64,000 nt of DNA from QAMX01 sp964448855 (lineage in GTDB: Bacteria; Bacillota; Clostridia; Oscillospirales; QAMX01): assembly GCA_964448855.1 (NCBI GenBank), contig CAYUXI010000006.1, positions 34,655 through 98,654 of the forward strand. The letters are read 5' to 3'. Each line of letters opens with the position of its first letter. Position 1 is the first letter of the stretch. Shown here in pieces: positions 52,573 to 61,705 of the stretch. The translations under genes were made by a program, and so were the position numbers. Below the pieces are notes generated by a model that saw only the letters and a list, made by a program, of their open reading frames with translations, did no database searches and was not told the origin of the DNA.

Positions 52573-54504
52573 ATGAAGTCGCATCACCGCATTCTGTCGT
52601 TCTTCCTCGCAGCGCTGTCGCTTGTTTCCGTCACCGGCTGTCAGGCGCAGCCCGCGCCTTCTGCATCCGGTGCACACACCCTTTCCATCATCACCGGCGG
52701 TCAAACCGACTACACCCTCTGGCTCAGTGCAGACGTCTCCGACGCCTGTTCGGCGGAGCTGGACTGGCTGACACGCGTGATGGACGAAAAATACGGGGCG
52801 CACCCGTCTGTTTCAGCCGATTCCGCACCCGCAGCGCGCCATGCCATTGCGCTCTCGCTGGCCGGAGCGCCGATGGACTGGTCGGTCGCAGTCGATTGCG
52901 AGACCGGCAATCTGACGCTAAAGGGTGGCTCGGCGGCTGCGCTGAAGAAAGCCATTCTGTATGTCGGCACGCAGTTCTGCGGCGGCAGCGACGGCGATCT
53001 GGTCATCCGGGCGGATGACAGTTTCAGCGTCTGCTATACCTACGCGGACGATCAGCTGGACAACGCGCATTTTCTGTCCAATCTCGGCCACCATCAGGCC
53101 ACGCCCTCGGACAGCGCGGGTGAGCTGATGTCCCCGGTCTGGCTGGACACCGCCATCATGGTGGAGGTGCGGCTGGATACGGCATCGCTCGGCGGAACGT
53201 TTCAGGAGGCCACGCGGCTCGTGGACTTTTACGCTTCGGCCGGTGTGAACGTGATCTGGCTCGACCCGATCTATGAGCGAACCGCCACCGGCAACGGCTA
53301 CAGCAATGCCGGGCTGCACACGGTGGAGCCGCTTCTGACCGGCACGACAGACCGTGAGGAGAGCTGGCAGATTGTCCGCGAATTCGTGGACTATGCGCAT
53401 TCCAAAGGCGTCTACATCCTGCTCGATCTGGTCACCTGGGGCTGCGTGAGTGGCTCTGAGCTGTTTGCGGAGCACCCGGACTGGTTTTCCGGTGAGGCTT
53501 GGGGCGGTGATGCCTTCCGTTGGAGCAATCAGGAGCTGCGCGAATGGTTCATTTCGCAGGCCGTCACCAATCTGGAAATCACCGGCGCAGACGGGTATCG
53601 CTGCGACTGTGAGCCGTTTACCGCCGGGTATGAGCTGTTCGCTGAGATTCGCCGTCGGCTGAATGCCGAGGGCATTTACCCGCTCATCATGAGCGAAGCC
53701 GGAGGCCGCCGGGAGAACGCCTTTGACTGCGAGCAGGACGGCGTGCTGGATTACCGTTCCATGAGCCGCGCACAGCTCTATCAGGAGACGCAGGCAAATT
53801 TCTTTGTAGACGGATACCTGTCGATCGTGGATTCCGTCCGGAACGGAACCGGTCTGGGCGCCAGCGATTTGCAGCGGAAGAGCCGTGTGGCCGGCACCTA
53901 CCGCTATTATACCAACTGCATCACCAACCACGATTATCAGAATCGGAGCGTCTGCGGCAACCGGGTCAAGATCGGCTACGCTGCCCTGTTTGCGCCGTTT
54001 ATCCCCCTGTGGTACATGGGCGACGAATTCGGCGTCGTGCAGAACCACGCCGTCCTCTACGATCTGCCGGTCAACTATGACGAGATTGCCGCCAATCCGG
54101 AGCAGGGGCTGTTCTTTGAGGATGTCAAGCAGATGATTGCCATTCGCCGGACGTATCCCGATCTGTTTGAGGTCTTCCCGCTCAACCACAGAGACGCCAA
54201 CATCTGCGCCGTTTCCGTCGCCGGTCTCACCGACCAGACGACAGAGGCGTATGCGCGAAGTGCGGGCAACCGCATGGCGATCATTCTGGCCAACCATTCT
54301 GCCGATCAGACCGGCGTCTGTCAGGTCAGCATCCCGTTTGCAGAGGGCTTTGCTGCCGACTACCCCGCCTACCGCGTCACCGATCTGCTGTCTGGCCGTG
54401 TGGTGGCAGTCGGCTCGGCGGAGGCGGTCGATGGGTTTTCTGCCGTCGTTCCGTATGAATACTGCGGCGTGTTTCTGGTGGAGGGCCTCGAATCGCTGGA
54501 TTGA
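52573..54504 (+). CDS. GH13-like alpha-amylase family lipoprotein
   Basis: This 643-aa protein has a lipoprotein signal with lipobox VTGC (Cys23). An alpha/beta region at about 36-150 resembles the N-terminal domain of GH20/GH67/DUF4838-type enzymes. A GH13-type barrel follows, with a nucleophile-like Asp345 in GADGYRCDCEPF, acid/base-like Glu375 in IMSEAGG and Asp454 in ITNHDYQNR. A C-terminal beta domain starts at about 560. It would act on an alpha-glucan or related sugar at the cell surface. The GH13 subfamily is not assignable by eye. Confidence 0.8.
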   Translation: MKSHHRILSFFLAALSLVSVTGCQAQPAPSASGAHTLSIITGGQTDYTLWLSADVSDACSAELDWLTRVMDEKYGAHPSVSADSAPAARHAIALSLAGAPMDWSVAVDCETGNLTLKGGSAAALKKAILYVGTQFCGGSDGDLVIRADDSFSVCYTYADDQLDNAHFLSNLGHHQATPSDSAGELMSPVWLDTAIMVEVRLDTASLGGTFQEATRLVDFYASAGVNVIWLDPIYERTATGNGYSNAGLHTVEPLLTGTTDREESWQIVREFVDYAHSKGVYILLDLVTWGCVSGSELFAEHPDWFSGEAWGGDAFRWSNQELREWFISQAVTNLEITGADGYRCDCEPFTAGYELFAEIRRRLNAEGIYPLIMSEAGGRRENAFDCEQDGVLDYRSMSRAQLYQETQANFFVDGYLSIVDSVRNGTGLGASDLQRKSRVAGTYRYYTNCITNHDYQNRSVCGNRVKIGYAALFAPFIPLWYMGDEFGVVQNHAVLYDLPVNYDEIAANPEQGLFFEDVKQMIAIRRTYPDLFEVFPLNHRDANICAVSVAGLTDQTTEAYARSAGNRMAIILANHSADQTGVCQVSIPFAEGFAADYPAYRVTDLLSGRVVAVGSAEAVDGFSAVVPYEYCGVFLVEGLESLD

Positions 54505-54601
54505 GGTGCGTTGTCTCCCCTGCTGGAGCGGCGAAAACCGGTGGTTTCGGGTGCATCACCGGGGATTCGCAAAAATCGTCAGAAAAATTTCGCTGACCCC
54601 C

Positions 54602-54630
54602 TTGACAAACGGCGGAAAATAGTGTATCAT
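54602..54630 (+). promoter_or_regulatory. Promoter of tRNA-Pro
   Basis: TTGACA, 17 bp, TATCAT, 21 bp before the tRNA. Confidence 0.8.
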
Positions 54631-54651
54631 ATTGGAGTGTTCCGGGCGCAT

Positions 54652-54728
54652 CGGGGTGTGGCGAAGTTTGGTATCGCGCTTGGTTCGGGACCAAGAGGCC
54701 TCGGGTTCAAGTCCCGACACTCCGACCA
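54652..54728 (+). tRNA. tRNA-Pro (anticodon CGG)
   Basis: A 77-nt cloverleaf: acceptor arm CGGGGTG/CACTCCG, D arm GCGA/TCGC, and anticodon arm CTTGG-TTCGGGA-CCAAG, giving anticodon CGG (codon CCG). The T arm is TCGGG-TTCAAGT-CCCGA and the CCA end is encoded. C1-G72 is typical of bacterial tRNA-Pro. Confidence 0.95.
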
Positions 54729-54767
54729 AATCGGCAAACCTCATTCTGGGGTTTGCCGATTTTTTTC
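54728..54767 (+). terminator. Terminator after tRNA-Pro
   Basis: Stem AATCGGCAAACC / GGTTTGCCGATT followed by a T-run. Confidence 0.9.
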
Positions 54768-54826
54768 TTTTCGTTTTTTCTGGACGAAGCGGCACGGGCA
54801 GAGAACTTTTTCAGGAAGTGACTTGA

Positions 54827-55513
54827 ATGGCTGGATTCAAATATCAAATGCATACACATACGACACCGTGCAGTGCCTGTGCCATTATGACCCCGGCAGA
54901 GCTGGCAGAGGCGTTGGAGACAGAGGGCTATACCGGTGCGATCATGACCAATCATTTTTTCTGGGGCAACACCGGGATTGACCGCGAGCTCCCCTGGGAG
55001 GAATTCGTTCGCGCCTATGAGCAGGATTATCTCGAATGCAAAAAAGAGGCCGCACGGAAGCAGCTGGATATTCTGTTCGGCGTCGAGGAGCACATTGAAG
55101 GCGGGCTGGAAATCCTCGCCTATGGCCTGACGCCCGAAATGCTGTACCGCCATCCGGAGCTGCGCACACACACGATCGAAGCGTGGAACGGGGTGCGCAA
55201 GGCCTACGACATTCTGATCATTCAGGCGCATCCCTTCCGGACAAGATCCTACAACCAGATCATCGGCGTCTTCCCCCTGTCGCTCATCGACGGCATTGAG
55301 GTTCAGAATTCCGGGAACACAGAGGAAAATGATCAACGCGCACACGAATTTGCGGCGGAGCATCCGGAGCTGATTTTCACCTCCGGTGCAGATGCCCATC
55401 GGCAGTCGCACATTCCGCTGGGCGGCATCATCACGCAGGAACGCATCACCGATGATCGGAAGCTGGTCGATATTTTGCGGAGCAGGCAATTCGACCTGAT
55501 TCCGGTGCGATAA
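54827..55513 (+). CDS. PHP domain phosphoesterase
   Basis: This 228-aa protein starts MAGFKYQMHTHTTPCSACA (HxH metal motif), with MTNHFFWGN, FGVEEHIEGGLEILAYG, IIQAHPFR and TSGADAHRQSHIPLG. These are the metal ligands of the PHP superfamily. The phosphoester substrate is unknown. AGGAAG lies before the ATG. It may be transcribed with the GH16 gene 109 bp downstream. Confidence 0.82.
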   Translation: MAGFKYQMHTHTTPCSACAIMTPAELAEALETEGYTGAIMTNHFFWGNTGIDRELPWEEFVRAYEQDYLECKKEAARKQLDILFGVEEHIEGGLEILAYGLTPEMLYRHPELRTHTIEAWNGVRKAYDILIIQAHPFRTRSYNQIIGVFPLSLIDGIEVQNSGNTEENDQRAHEFAAEHPELIFTSGADAHRQSHIPLGGIITQERITDDRKLVDILRSRQFDLIPVR

Positions 55514-55622
55514 ATGGCTCGGGCCGTCTTCCAGCGGTCAACCATACGCTATCCCGAGCAGAAACCGGGGAAGCATCCATCGCAGGCTTTCCATTCCAAT
55601 ACGAAATGCGAGGTACCGATTG

Positions 55623-56462
55623 ATGAAGCAGTTTGAACTGCAGGGGCATGAGCCCTCTCTACTGCCGGACGGGCTGGATTTTGAGCTGGTCTGGCACGAC
55701 GAATTCGACGGAGATACGCTGGACACCTCCAAGTGGGACTACCGTCTGTGCATGATGGGGAAACGGCACCCGGCCTGGACGGACAAAGGCGTGACGCTCG
55801 ACGGACACAGCCATGCGGTCTTTACCTGTTTGGAGGAAAACGGAATTCCTGTCAGCTCCCAGCTGCAAACCGGCTATAATTTTATGGATGAGCCGGTGAA
55901 AGAGACGAAATTCGGCGATGACGCCCTGCAATGGAATCTTGGCAAGCTGAAGCAGGATCGGTTTACCCACACCTACGGGTATTATGAGTGCCGCTGCCGT
56001 CTGCAAAACCGTTTTGGCTGGTGGAGTGCATTCTGGATGCAGTCGCCCATTATTGGTGCAACGCTGAATCCGGCAGATTCCGGCGCGGAGCTGGATATTA
56101 TGGAATGCTTCCATCCAAACGAGGTGGCTCCGCACAACGCGTTTACCGGCGGCTACGGACAGGATATGAAACGCGCCATGTGCGGCGGCAAGCAGGTGAC
56201 CACCGGTGAATGGCACACGTTTGGAATGCTGTGGACAGACAAGGGATATACGTTCTATGTGGACGGAGAAGAAGACGGGCACATTTCGGAATATGTCTCC
56301 CACCGTCCGGAATTTCTTCTGATTTCCACCGAGGTGAAGGGATACCGCTATGCGCATCATTGCCCGACCCGGGAGGCGTTTGAGTCCGTCGGCGATACCT
56401 TTTTGGTGGATTACGTTCGCGTGTTCGACGTGAAGGGGATGGATTCGAACGTCGTCGTCTGA
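55623..56462 (+). CDS. Glycoside hydrolase family 16 protein
   Basis: This 279-aa protein has VWHDEFDGDTLDTSKWD at the N-terminus and a GH16 catalytic motif AELDIMECF (ExDxxE, Glu156/Asp158/Glu161). It also has the usual YYECRCRL, GWWSAFWMQ and GEWHTFGMLWT strands. GH16 enzymes cleave beta-1,3/1,4-glucans or galactans. There is no signal peptide, which is unusual for GH16 and suggests action on imported oligosaccharides. ATG 55623 was chosen (GAGG upstream); TTG 55620 is the alternative. Confidence 0.87.
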   Translation: MKQFELQGHEPSLLPDGLDFELVWHDEFDGDTLDTSKWDYRLCMMGKRHPAWTDKGVTLDGHSHAVFTCLEENGIPVSSQLQTGYNFMDEPVKETKFGDDALQWNLGKLKQDRFTHTYGYYECRCRLQNRFGWWSAFWMQSPIIGATLNPADSGAELDIMECFHPNEVAPHNAFTGGYGQDMKRAMCGGKQVTTGEWHTFGMLWTDKGYTFYVDGEEDGHISEYVSHRPEFLLISTEVKGYRYAHHCPTREAFESVGDTFLVDYVRVFDVKGMDSNVVV

Positions 56463-56477
56463 TGCTGTTTCGCCCGC

Positions 56478-56495
56478 TCGGTGCAGCGACCGAGG
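56478..56495 (+). other. Small hairpin after the GH16 gene
   Basis: CTCGGT-GCAGCG-ACCGAG stem-loop without a T-run. It might slow decay or act as a weak terminator. The rest of 56463-56632 holds a GCCTTGC/GCAAGGC stem and nothing else recognisable. Confidence 0.35.
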
Positions 56496-56632
56496 TGTTA
56501 CGCAGACGCAGTTGACCGGCTGTTGCATCCCACGTTTTTGAATCCCTGTCGCCTTGCACGTTTGAAGCAGCAAGGCGGCCTTCATAAAAATCGAGCGGGG
56601 TTTTTCCCCCCCATGAACAGGAAGTGAAAACG

Positions 56633-56776
56633 ATGGAACTGGAGCAGGAACACGAACATGGCATGACGGATGAGCAATTCAACGCTTTTCTGGAAGTGCT
56701 GGCTCAGCTGGTGGAAAGCAAGGCCAAGACCCCGGCAGACGCCGCGCAGATCATCCGCGATGCAAAGGCCAAGTAA
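56633..56776 (+). CDS. Small 47-aa hypothetical protein
   Basis: The 47-residue ORF starts MELEQEHEHGMTDEQFNAFL, with an acidic/His-rich N-terminus and an amphipathic helix to the C-terminus (QLVESKAKTPADAAQIIRDA). AGGAAG lies 8 nt upstream and a strong terminator begins right at the stop codon. Both support a real gene. No family recognised. Confidence 0.65.
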   Translation: MELEQEHEHGMTDEQFNAFLEVLAQLVESKAKTPADAAQIIRDAKAK

Positions 56777-56815
56777 AAAGAACCTCTGCCAAAAAATCGG
56801 CAGAGGTTCTTTTTG
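56777..56815 (+). terminator. Terminator of the 47-aa gene
   Basis: Stem AGAACCTCTGCC / GGCAGAGGTTCT with A-rich loop and T-run. Confidence 0.9.
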
Positions 56816-56954
56816 TAACTAAGCATTCCGGGGAAAGGGACTACAGCCCGAGCATATCATGAAAATAGGGCAATGTGGCGCCAGATTGCTGTTTTTTTCT
56901 TATTTTCAACAATTTCATCACTTGCGTCCGGCGGGTGAGTTTTCGCTTTTTTCT

Positions 56955-58988
56955 TTACTTTTTACGGCGGGTCGTTCCGCGTTGTCGGAACAATCCAGCA
57001 AAGAGGAGACCCAGCAGCAGCGCGCCGACAGACAGGCCGAGGTAGAGTCCGGCTGAAGCATCGTCCGCAGTGGGCTCCGCGTTTCCATCCTCCGGCCGCT
57101 GCATCGAATTGTTTCGGTCGCCCATTCCGTCAGGCTGGTCGCCGGTGGGCGGGGTCATTCCGCCGGACTGGTCGCCGGTGGGCGGGGTCATTCCATCGGA
57201 CTGGTCGCCGGTGGGCGGGGTCATTCCGTCGGGCTGGTCGCCGGTGGGCGGGGTCATTCCGTCGGGCTGGTCGCCGGTGGGCGGGGTCATTCCGTCGGGC
57301 TGGTCGCCGGTGGGTGGGGTCATTCCATCGGACTGGTCGCCGGTGGGTGGGGTCATGCCGTCGGGCTGGTCGCCGGTGGGCGGGGTCATGCCATCCCCCG
57401 CTGTCAGGCGATCGAATCCGCCGACCTCGAACGCGCCGCCGCCCATCCCGCCATGATTCATGCTGCCCATATCGCTCACCTGAAGATCGCCGCCATCCAC
57501 CAGCGTATCCGGCTCCTGTGTGGCCGTGGTGGTGCCAATGGTGCCGTTCAGCTGCGCCCGAACGCTCTCGGCGCGGAGCAGGCAGAAGGATTTCAGTGTC
57601 GCTGCGGCGGTCTGAAAATCCTCAAACGTGCAGAAGCAGGTCGGATCCTGTTCGACATAGGGCGTGATCATCGCTGTGACCGCGTCGATCATGGTTTCGA
57701 AATACCCGCTCTCGAAATACGTTGTCACGAGCGTTTCCAGTGTTTCATGGTACAGCGCCGTGTATGCGTCATCAGCAAAAATCCAGGCGAGCATCGGCCG
57801 GTCTTCCACGTTTCCGCCGGAAACAGGCGAATCGATGGGCATATTGATGAGCTCCGTCGCGCTCATGGACGTTTCAAAAGCGCCAAACGCGAGGTTATAA
57901 TCCCACGGAATCATTTGCAGCTGCCCGTCTTTTTCATAGAGGTAGTAGTTGTGAATCATGGAGCCGGTGTAGCTGTCAAAGTTCAGAACAAAGTTATGAA
58001 CCGCGAAATAGCGAATTACCGCCTCCACGGCTACCGTATCCTCAATGCTTTCCCCCGCGGACAGACGCTTCAGCGCTGCAATCAGGCGGGTTTTATCGCG
58101 GTCGCTCACGTCCGTTTTCGCGTTGTCGAACAGATTCGTGTAGCTTTCGAAGGCATCATCGATATATTTCAGCAGGACGTCCTCGCTGCCGTTCATCCCG
58201 TTTGGCTGCATGGCATCCGGCATTCCCAGCTGTCCGTTCGGCAACCTCCAGCCGTCTTTCGTCGGCTGTTGACCGGTTGGGAAGCTGTCCTCCGTTTTCT
58301 CCAGTTGGTCGAAGAACGAAGCCATCCCCGCTTTGTCGAAGGCCATGCCATTGCCGCGCCCGCCGCCCATGCTCTGGCTGTCCGGCTTATACAGTTCACC
58401 GTAGTTTTTGCCGTAATTGCGCTGCAGGAAGGCTTCCTCCACGCCCTCGACGGCCAGATACAGCCCCCACGCCTCGCCGTTGACGGTGATGGAGACGTAG
58501 CTGCAGAGCGGTGCGGCCACGTTCATGGCGGCCATCATCTGATAGCAGAGGTAATCCTTCATGCAGGTGTTGTCCTGAATCAGATTGTTGAGGCAGAGCT
58601 TATCCAGGCCATGGTAGGTGTTGCTGCTGTCATAGTGGTCGAATTCGATTTTGAAGCTGTAGCGGTCATTGCCATAGGCCGCGACCTGCGTCAGGGAGGT
58701 ATTGCCCTTGGCGCGGATGGCGACGTTCGAATAGATTTCGTCATCAATGACAACGGTGCAGGTGGCATATTCTTCATTTTCGCAGGTCGCGAGGAATGCG
58801 TCCCAGTCCGTCATGCGGATATCGATGGTATGCACCCGGTCGGTCGCAAACAGTCGGCTCTCATAGCCCATGACCACGGAGGCCGATTGCAGGCCGAAGC
58901 TCTCCGCGTGCATCATGAGAACGGTCAGGAGCAGCGTGACGATCAGAACGACGGCGCAGATCCGGTCAAATGCTCGATGGGTTGACAT
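56955..58988 (-). CDS. CotH kinase family protein with tandem repeats and C-terminal membrane anchor
   Basis: This 677-aa protein has an N-terminal hydrophobic helix (about 10-26) and a CotH domain (about 50-480). The domain has RAKGNTSL, FKIEFDHYDSSNTYHGLDKL, NFDSYTGSMIHNYYLY (catalytic-loop Asp) and IPWDYNLAFG (metal-binding Asp). A low-complexity stalk of eight 11-residue repeats (GMTPPTGDQPD type), a transmembrane helix and a basic end follow. CotH proteins are Fam20-like atypical kinases, known for phosphorylating spore-coat proteins. Here it is last in a two-component/VTC/DUF4956 operon, and the repeat stalk suggests display outside the membrane. Confidence 0.88.
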   Translation of the reverse strand: MSTHRAFDRICAVVLIVTLLLTVLMMHAESFGLQSASVVMGYESRLFATDRVHTIDIRMTDWDAFLATCENEEYATCTVVIDDEIYSNVAIRAKGNTSLTQVAAYGNDRYSFKIEFDHYDSSNTYHGLDKLCLNNLIQDNTCMKDYLCYQMMAAMNVAAPLCSYVSITVNGEAWGLYLAVEGVEEAFLQRNYGKNYGELYKPDSQSMGGGRGNGMAFDKAGMASFFDQLEKTEDSFPTGQQPTKDGWRLPNGQLGMPDAMQPNGMNGSEDVLLKYIDDAFESYTNLFDNAKTDVSDRDKTRLIAALKRLSAGESIEDTVAVEAVIRYFAVHNFVLNFDSYTGSMIHNYYLYEKDGQLQMIPWDYNLAFGAFETSMSATELINMPIDSPVSGGNVEDRPMLAWIFADDAYTALYHETLETLVTTYFESGYFETMIDAVTAMITPYVEQDPTCFCTFEDFQTAAATLKSFCLLRAESVRAQLNGTIGTTTATQEPDTLVDGGDLQVSDMGSMNHGGMGGGAFEVGGFDRLTAGDGMTPPTGDQPDGMTPPTGDQSDGMTPPTGDQPDGMTPPTGDQPDGMTPPTGDQPDGMTPPTGDQSDGMTPPTGDQSGGMTPPTGDQPDGMGDRNNSMQRPEDGNAEPTADDASAGLYLGLSVGALLLGLLFAGLFRQRGTTRRKK
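57127..57392 (-). repeat. 33-bp tandem repeat inside the CotH gene (8 copies)
   Basis: Eight near-identical 33-bp units encode G-M-T-P-P-T-G-D-Q-(P/S)-(D/G). The number of units can change by slippage without a frameshift. It is coding and has no spacers. Confidence 0.92.
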
Positions 58989-59000
58989 ACGGTCTCCCCC

Positions 59001-59672
59001 TTAGCCCATGTAGTCGCCATTGTAGCTGACCAGCACGGCGCTGTGGACGCCGCTCATTTCGGACAGAACGTTGATGAAATCCGTGTTATCGTCCTTCATC
59101 CGAACCTCCAGATTCAGCTCGATCATGCCCTTTGTGGCGGTTTTGCTTTTGACCACGCAGCGCTGCACCTGCTGCTCCAAAAAGGCGGTGGCGCTCTTTT
59201 CCGATGCGGAATCTTCGCAGGAAAGCACGACGATATAGGGGTTGCAGTGCGATTTGCGATTGACGAACACGAGCAGCATCGCGCCAATCACCACACTGCC
59301 GATTACGGCCAGCGGAATCAGCCCCGCCGCCAGAACGATGCCGACGGCAATCGACCAGAACAGGAATGCGATATCCAGCGGTTCCTTGATCGCCGTCCGG
59401 AAGCGGACGATGGACAGTGCGCCGACCATGCCCAGCGACAGCACAACATTGGATGTCACCGCCAGAATCACCACCGTTGTGATCATGGTCAACGCCACCA
59501 GCGTCGTGCCAAAGCTGGATGAATACATCACGCCCTGATACGTTTTCTTGTAGACGAGGAAGATCAGCATTCCGACGCCGAAGGCCAGAAGCAGCGCAAT
59601 GACCATATCCAGCAGGCTGACGCCCGTGATATTTTCGAGAAAGCTCGATTTGAAAATGTCCTTGAAGCTCAT
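59001..59672 (-). CDS. DUF4956 domain-containing membrane protein
   Basis: This 223-aa protein has about four transmembrane helices (for example LLDMVIALLLAFGVGMLIFL) with the conserved VGALSIVRFRTAIKEPLDIAFLFW segment of DUF4956, then a cytoplasmic C-terminal alpha/beta domain. The start is ATG 59672 (GGAG 8 nt upstream). DUF4956 genes regularly neighbour VTC-domain genes. A role in polyphosphate synthesis or transfer across the membrane is inference. Confidence 0.86.
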   Translation of the reverse strand: MSFKDIFKSSFLENITGVSLLDMVIALLLAFGVGMLIFLVYKKTYQGVMYSSSFGTTLVALTMITTVVILAVTSNVVLSLGMVGALSIVRFRTAIKEPLDIAFLFWSIAVGIVLAAGLIPLAVIGSVVIGAMLLVFVNRKSHCNPYIVVLSCEDSASEKSATAFLEQQVQRCVVKSKTATKGMIELNLEVRMKDDNTDFINVLSEMSGVHSAVLVSYNGDYMG

Positions 59673-59694
59673 AGGATGGACTCCTTTTTTTGAA

Positions 59695-60366
59695 TTACCC
59701 GTAGATTCTACAGGCGGCATATTTGGAAAAAGCACCGGTTCGCCCGTTTGGAAGCTGCACTGCATCACGGATGACGTCCGGCAGGTAGTCATCCCATTTC
59801 ACTTCCAGAATGACCGGAGCTGCGCCAGCCGGGATGGTGACGCAGTCGGGATTCAGGAAATCCGTGCTAACAAGGCCGGTGCGGATGTGGTGATCGAGTG
59901 TCACGCGCACATGGCCGGGCGCAAAGACGAACGGCTCACGCGTGTAATCGACGATGGTCTTCGGGCGAAGTCCCTGGCTCCGCATCTTGCTGTACAGCTC
60001 CACGAGCAGTGGCGACCCGCTCGTCGCCATCCAGGCGCATTCCCCGTTCACGATGGCTTGCGCCTGTTCCCTCGTCAGGTCGATGCTCTCCTTGGCGCAC
60101 AGCTGATTGAGCTTACTCTTTTTTTCCAGATGAATCACGGACAGGTCGTCATTATAATATCGGATGCGAAACTTCTCCCGGATATTGACGCCATCCAGCT
60201 TTTCACGGAGCGCCTTGTCGGACGCATTGTCAAAATACAGGCTTCGAATCCGATACGCGCCGTTGACCGCGTGCTCATCCCATTTGGCCACCACCGACAG
60301 CCGCTGACGCAGCTGCAGCCGATCACTTTCGCTGATTTCGTGCTTCCACTCATGGCGGTATTTCAT
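59695..60366 (-). CDS. VTC-domain protein (polyphosphate polymerase-like)
   Basis: This 223-aa protein starts MKYRHEWKHEIS, with RIRSLYFDNASDKAL, REKFRIRYYNDDLSVIHLEKKSK and RVTLDHHIRTG. Basic residues and ILEVKWDDYLP line the tunnel, as in Vtc4-type polymerases. By family it would make polyphosphate from ATP. The start is ATG 60366 with AAAGGAG upstream. It precedes the DUF4956 gene by 22 bp. Confidence 0.87.
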   Translation of the reverse strand: MKYRHEWKHEISESDRLQLRQRLSVVAKWDEHAVNGAYRIRSLYFDNASDKALREKLDGVNIREKFRIRYYNDDLSVIHLEKKSKLNQLCAKESIDLTREQAQAIVNGECAWMATSGSPLLVELYSKMRSQGLRPKTIVDYTREPFVFAPGHVRVTLDHHIRTGLVSTDFLNPDCVTIPAGAAPVILEVKWDDYLPDVIRDAVQLPNGRTGAFSKYAACRIYG

Positions 60367-60454
60367 CCGTCTGCTCCTTTCCCGGACAGCACCGTGCCGC
60401 CGTACAGGTTTGAGCTCTATCATACCAGCGCAGGCTTGAAATTGGCTTGAAGCG

Positions 60455-61705
60455 TCAGGCAATTTTCGGCAGCGTCACGCAGAATGTGACGAGTCCGTCC
60501 GCGCATTGCACCTCGATTTTTCCCTGATGGGACAAAACGATGGCTTTGGCGATGGCCAGTCCGAGGCCATAGTGCTGCTCTTCCCCGCTGCGGCTTTCGT
60601 CCATCCGATAGAACCGGTCGAACAGGTGCGCCTGCTGTTCCGGCAGAATCGGCTGTCCGGCATTTGACACCGTCAGCTGCACGGTGCTGCGCGTTCCGGT
60701 CAGCTTCACCGTCATTTGTGTGCCATGGTCATTGTGGCGGATGGCGTTGTCGATCAGAATCGCCGTCAGCTGCTTCAGCTGGCTGCCGTTGCCGTTGACG
60801 AATTGACCCGGCTCGATTTCCGAGACGATGGTCAGCCCCTTTTCAAATGCGACGCTTTCAAACGGCAGCACCTCACCCGTGATCAGGTGGCTGAGGTCGA
60901 GTCGTTCGGTCTGCGGCGTCACGTGCTCGGCTCTGGCCAGCTCCAGCAGCTGTCCAACCAGCAGGCGCATCCGCTCATTTTCATATTGGATATTGCTGAG
61001 CCACGGGTTGTCGCCGAGCTGCCGCTGCAGCATCTCGGCGTTGGCGTTGACCACGGCAATCGGCGTTTTCAGCTCATGCCCGGCGTCGGAAATGAACTGC
61101 TTCTGCTTCTGGTAGCTTTCCTCCAACGGCCGGACGATGCGTCTCGCCAGGTAGACCGCCAGAAAAAAGAGCGCGACGAGTGCTGCGCTGCCGAAAATCA
61201 ACGTGTAGCGGAAGAGCGTGTTCATGCTCTCCTGCAGCAGTCGGTTGTCCATGAACGTCACCAGAAGGTAGCCGGGCTTCCCGCTCACGAGGTAAATCAG
61301 CTCGCCCTGAATGCCCTTTGTTTTTCCGCGCTCGACGATGGTTCGCGCACATTCCTCCAGCTGTGCCGCCTCATAGACGATGTTGTCGGCCGTATCGGTT
61401 GCCAGAATCTCCCCCTCGCGTGTCATGGCGACCGAATAAAAGGTGGACAGCTGGAATTCCGGGAAGCGCTCCATGCGCGGGTTCTCCTTTTGCATCCCCG
61501 GCTCCGGCCCGATCGGCTCCGGTGCATCGATGCGCTGTTCGCCGTGCAGCAGGTACAGCTCGGCGTGGTGTGTGAGCATTTCAAAATTGGACTCTAAAAC
61601 ATCGAGATAGCTGGCCGTATAGATGACGATCAGCGTGCCCAGAAAGAGCAGCGCCAGCACCGCCATGATGGCCGCAACAATTTTTCGTCGGGAGCGCTTA
61701 AACAT
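60455..61705 (-). CDS. Sensor histidine kinase
   Basis: This 416-aa protein has two transmembrane helices (about 8-30 and 170-192) around an extracytoplasmic sensor of about 140 residues. The H-box FISDAGHELKTPIAV, N-box LIDNAIRHND and G-box HYGLGLAIAKAI follow. It overlaps the response regulator gene by 8 bp. It probably senses an envelope signal for the downstream VTC-DUF4956-CotH genes, as these lie 88 bp further on the same strand. Confidence 0.92.
   Translation of the reverse strand: MFKRSRRKIVAAIMAVLALLFLGTLIVIYTASYLDVLESNFEMLTHHAELYLLHGEQRIDAPEPIGPEPGMQKENPRMERFPEFQLSTFYSVAMTREGEILATDTADNIVYEAAQLEECARTIVERGKTKGIQGELIYLVSGKPGYLLVTFMDNRLLQESMNTLFRYTLIFGSAALVALFFLAVYLARRIVRPLEESYQKQKQFISDAGHELKTPIAVVNANAEMLQRQLGDNPWLSNIQYENERMRLLVGQLLELARAEHVTPQTERLDLSHLITGEVLPFESVAFEKGLTIVSEIEPGQFVNGNGSQLKQLTAILIDNAIRHNDHGTQMTVKLTGTRSTVQLTVSNAGQPILPEQQAHLFDRFYRMDESRSGEEQHYGLGLAIAKAIVLSHQGKIEVQCADGLVTFCVTLPKIA

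Noticed and set aside
57127..57392. Regular repeats that could suggest a CRISPR array
   Set aside because: The units are contiguous 33-bp copies without spacers and are translated as an 11-residue protein repeat.
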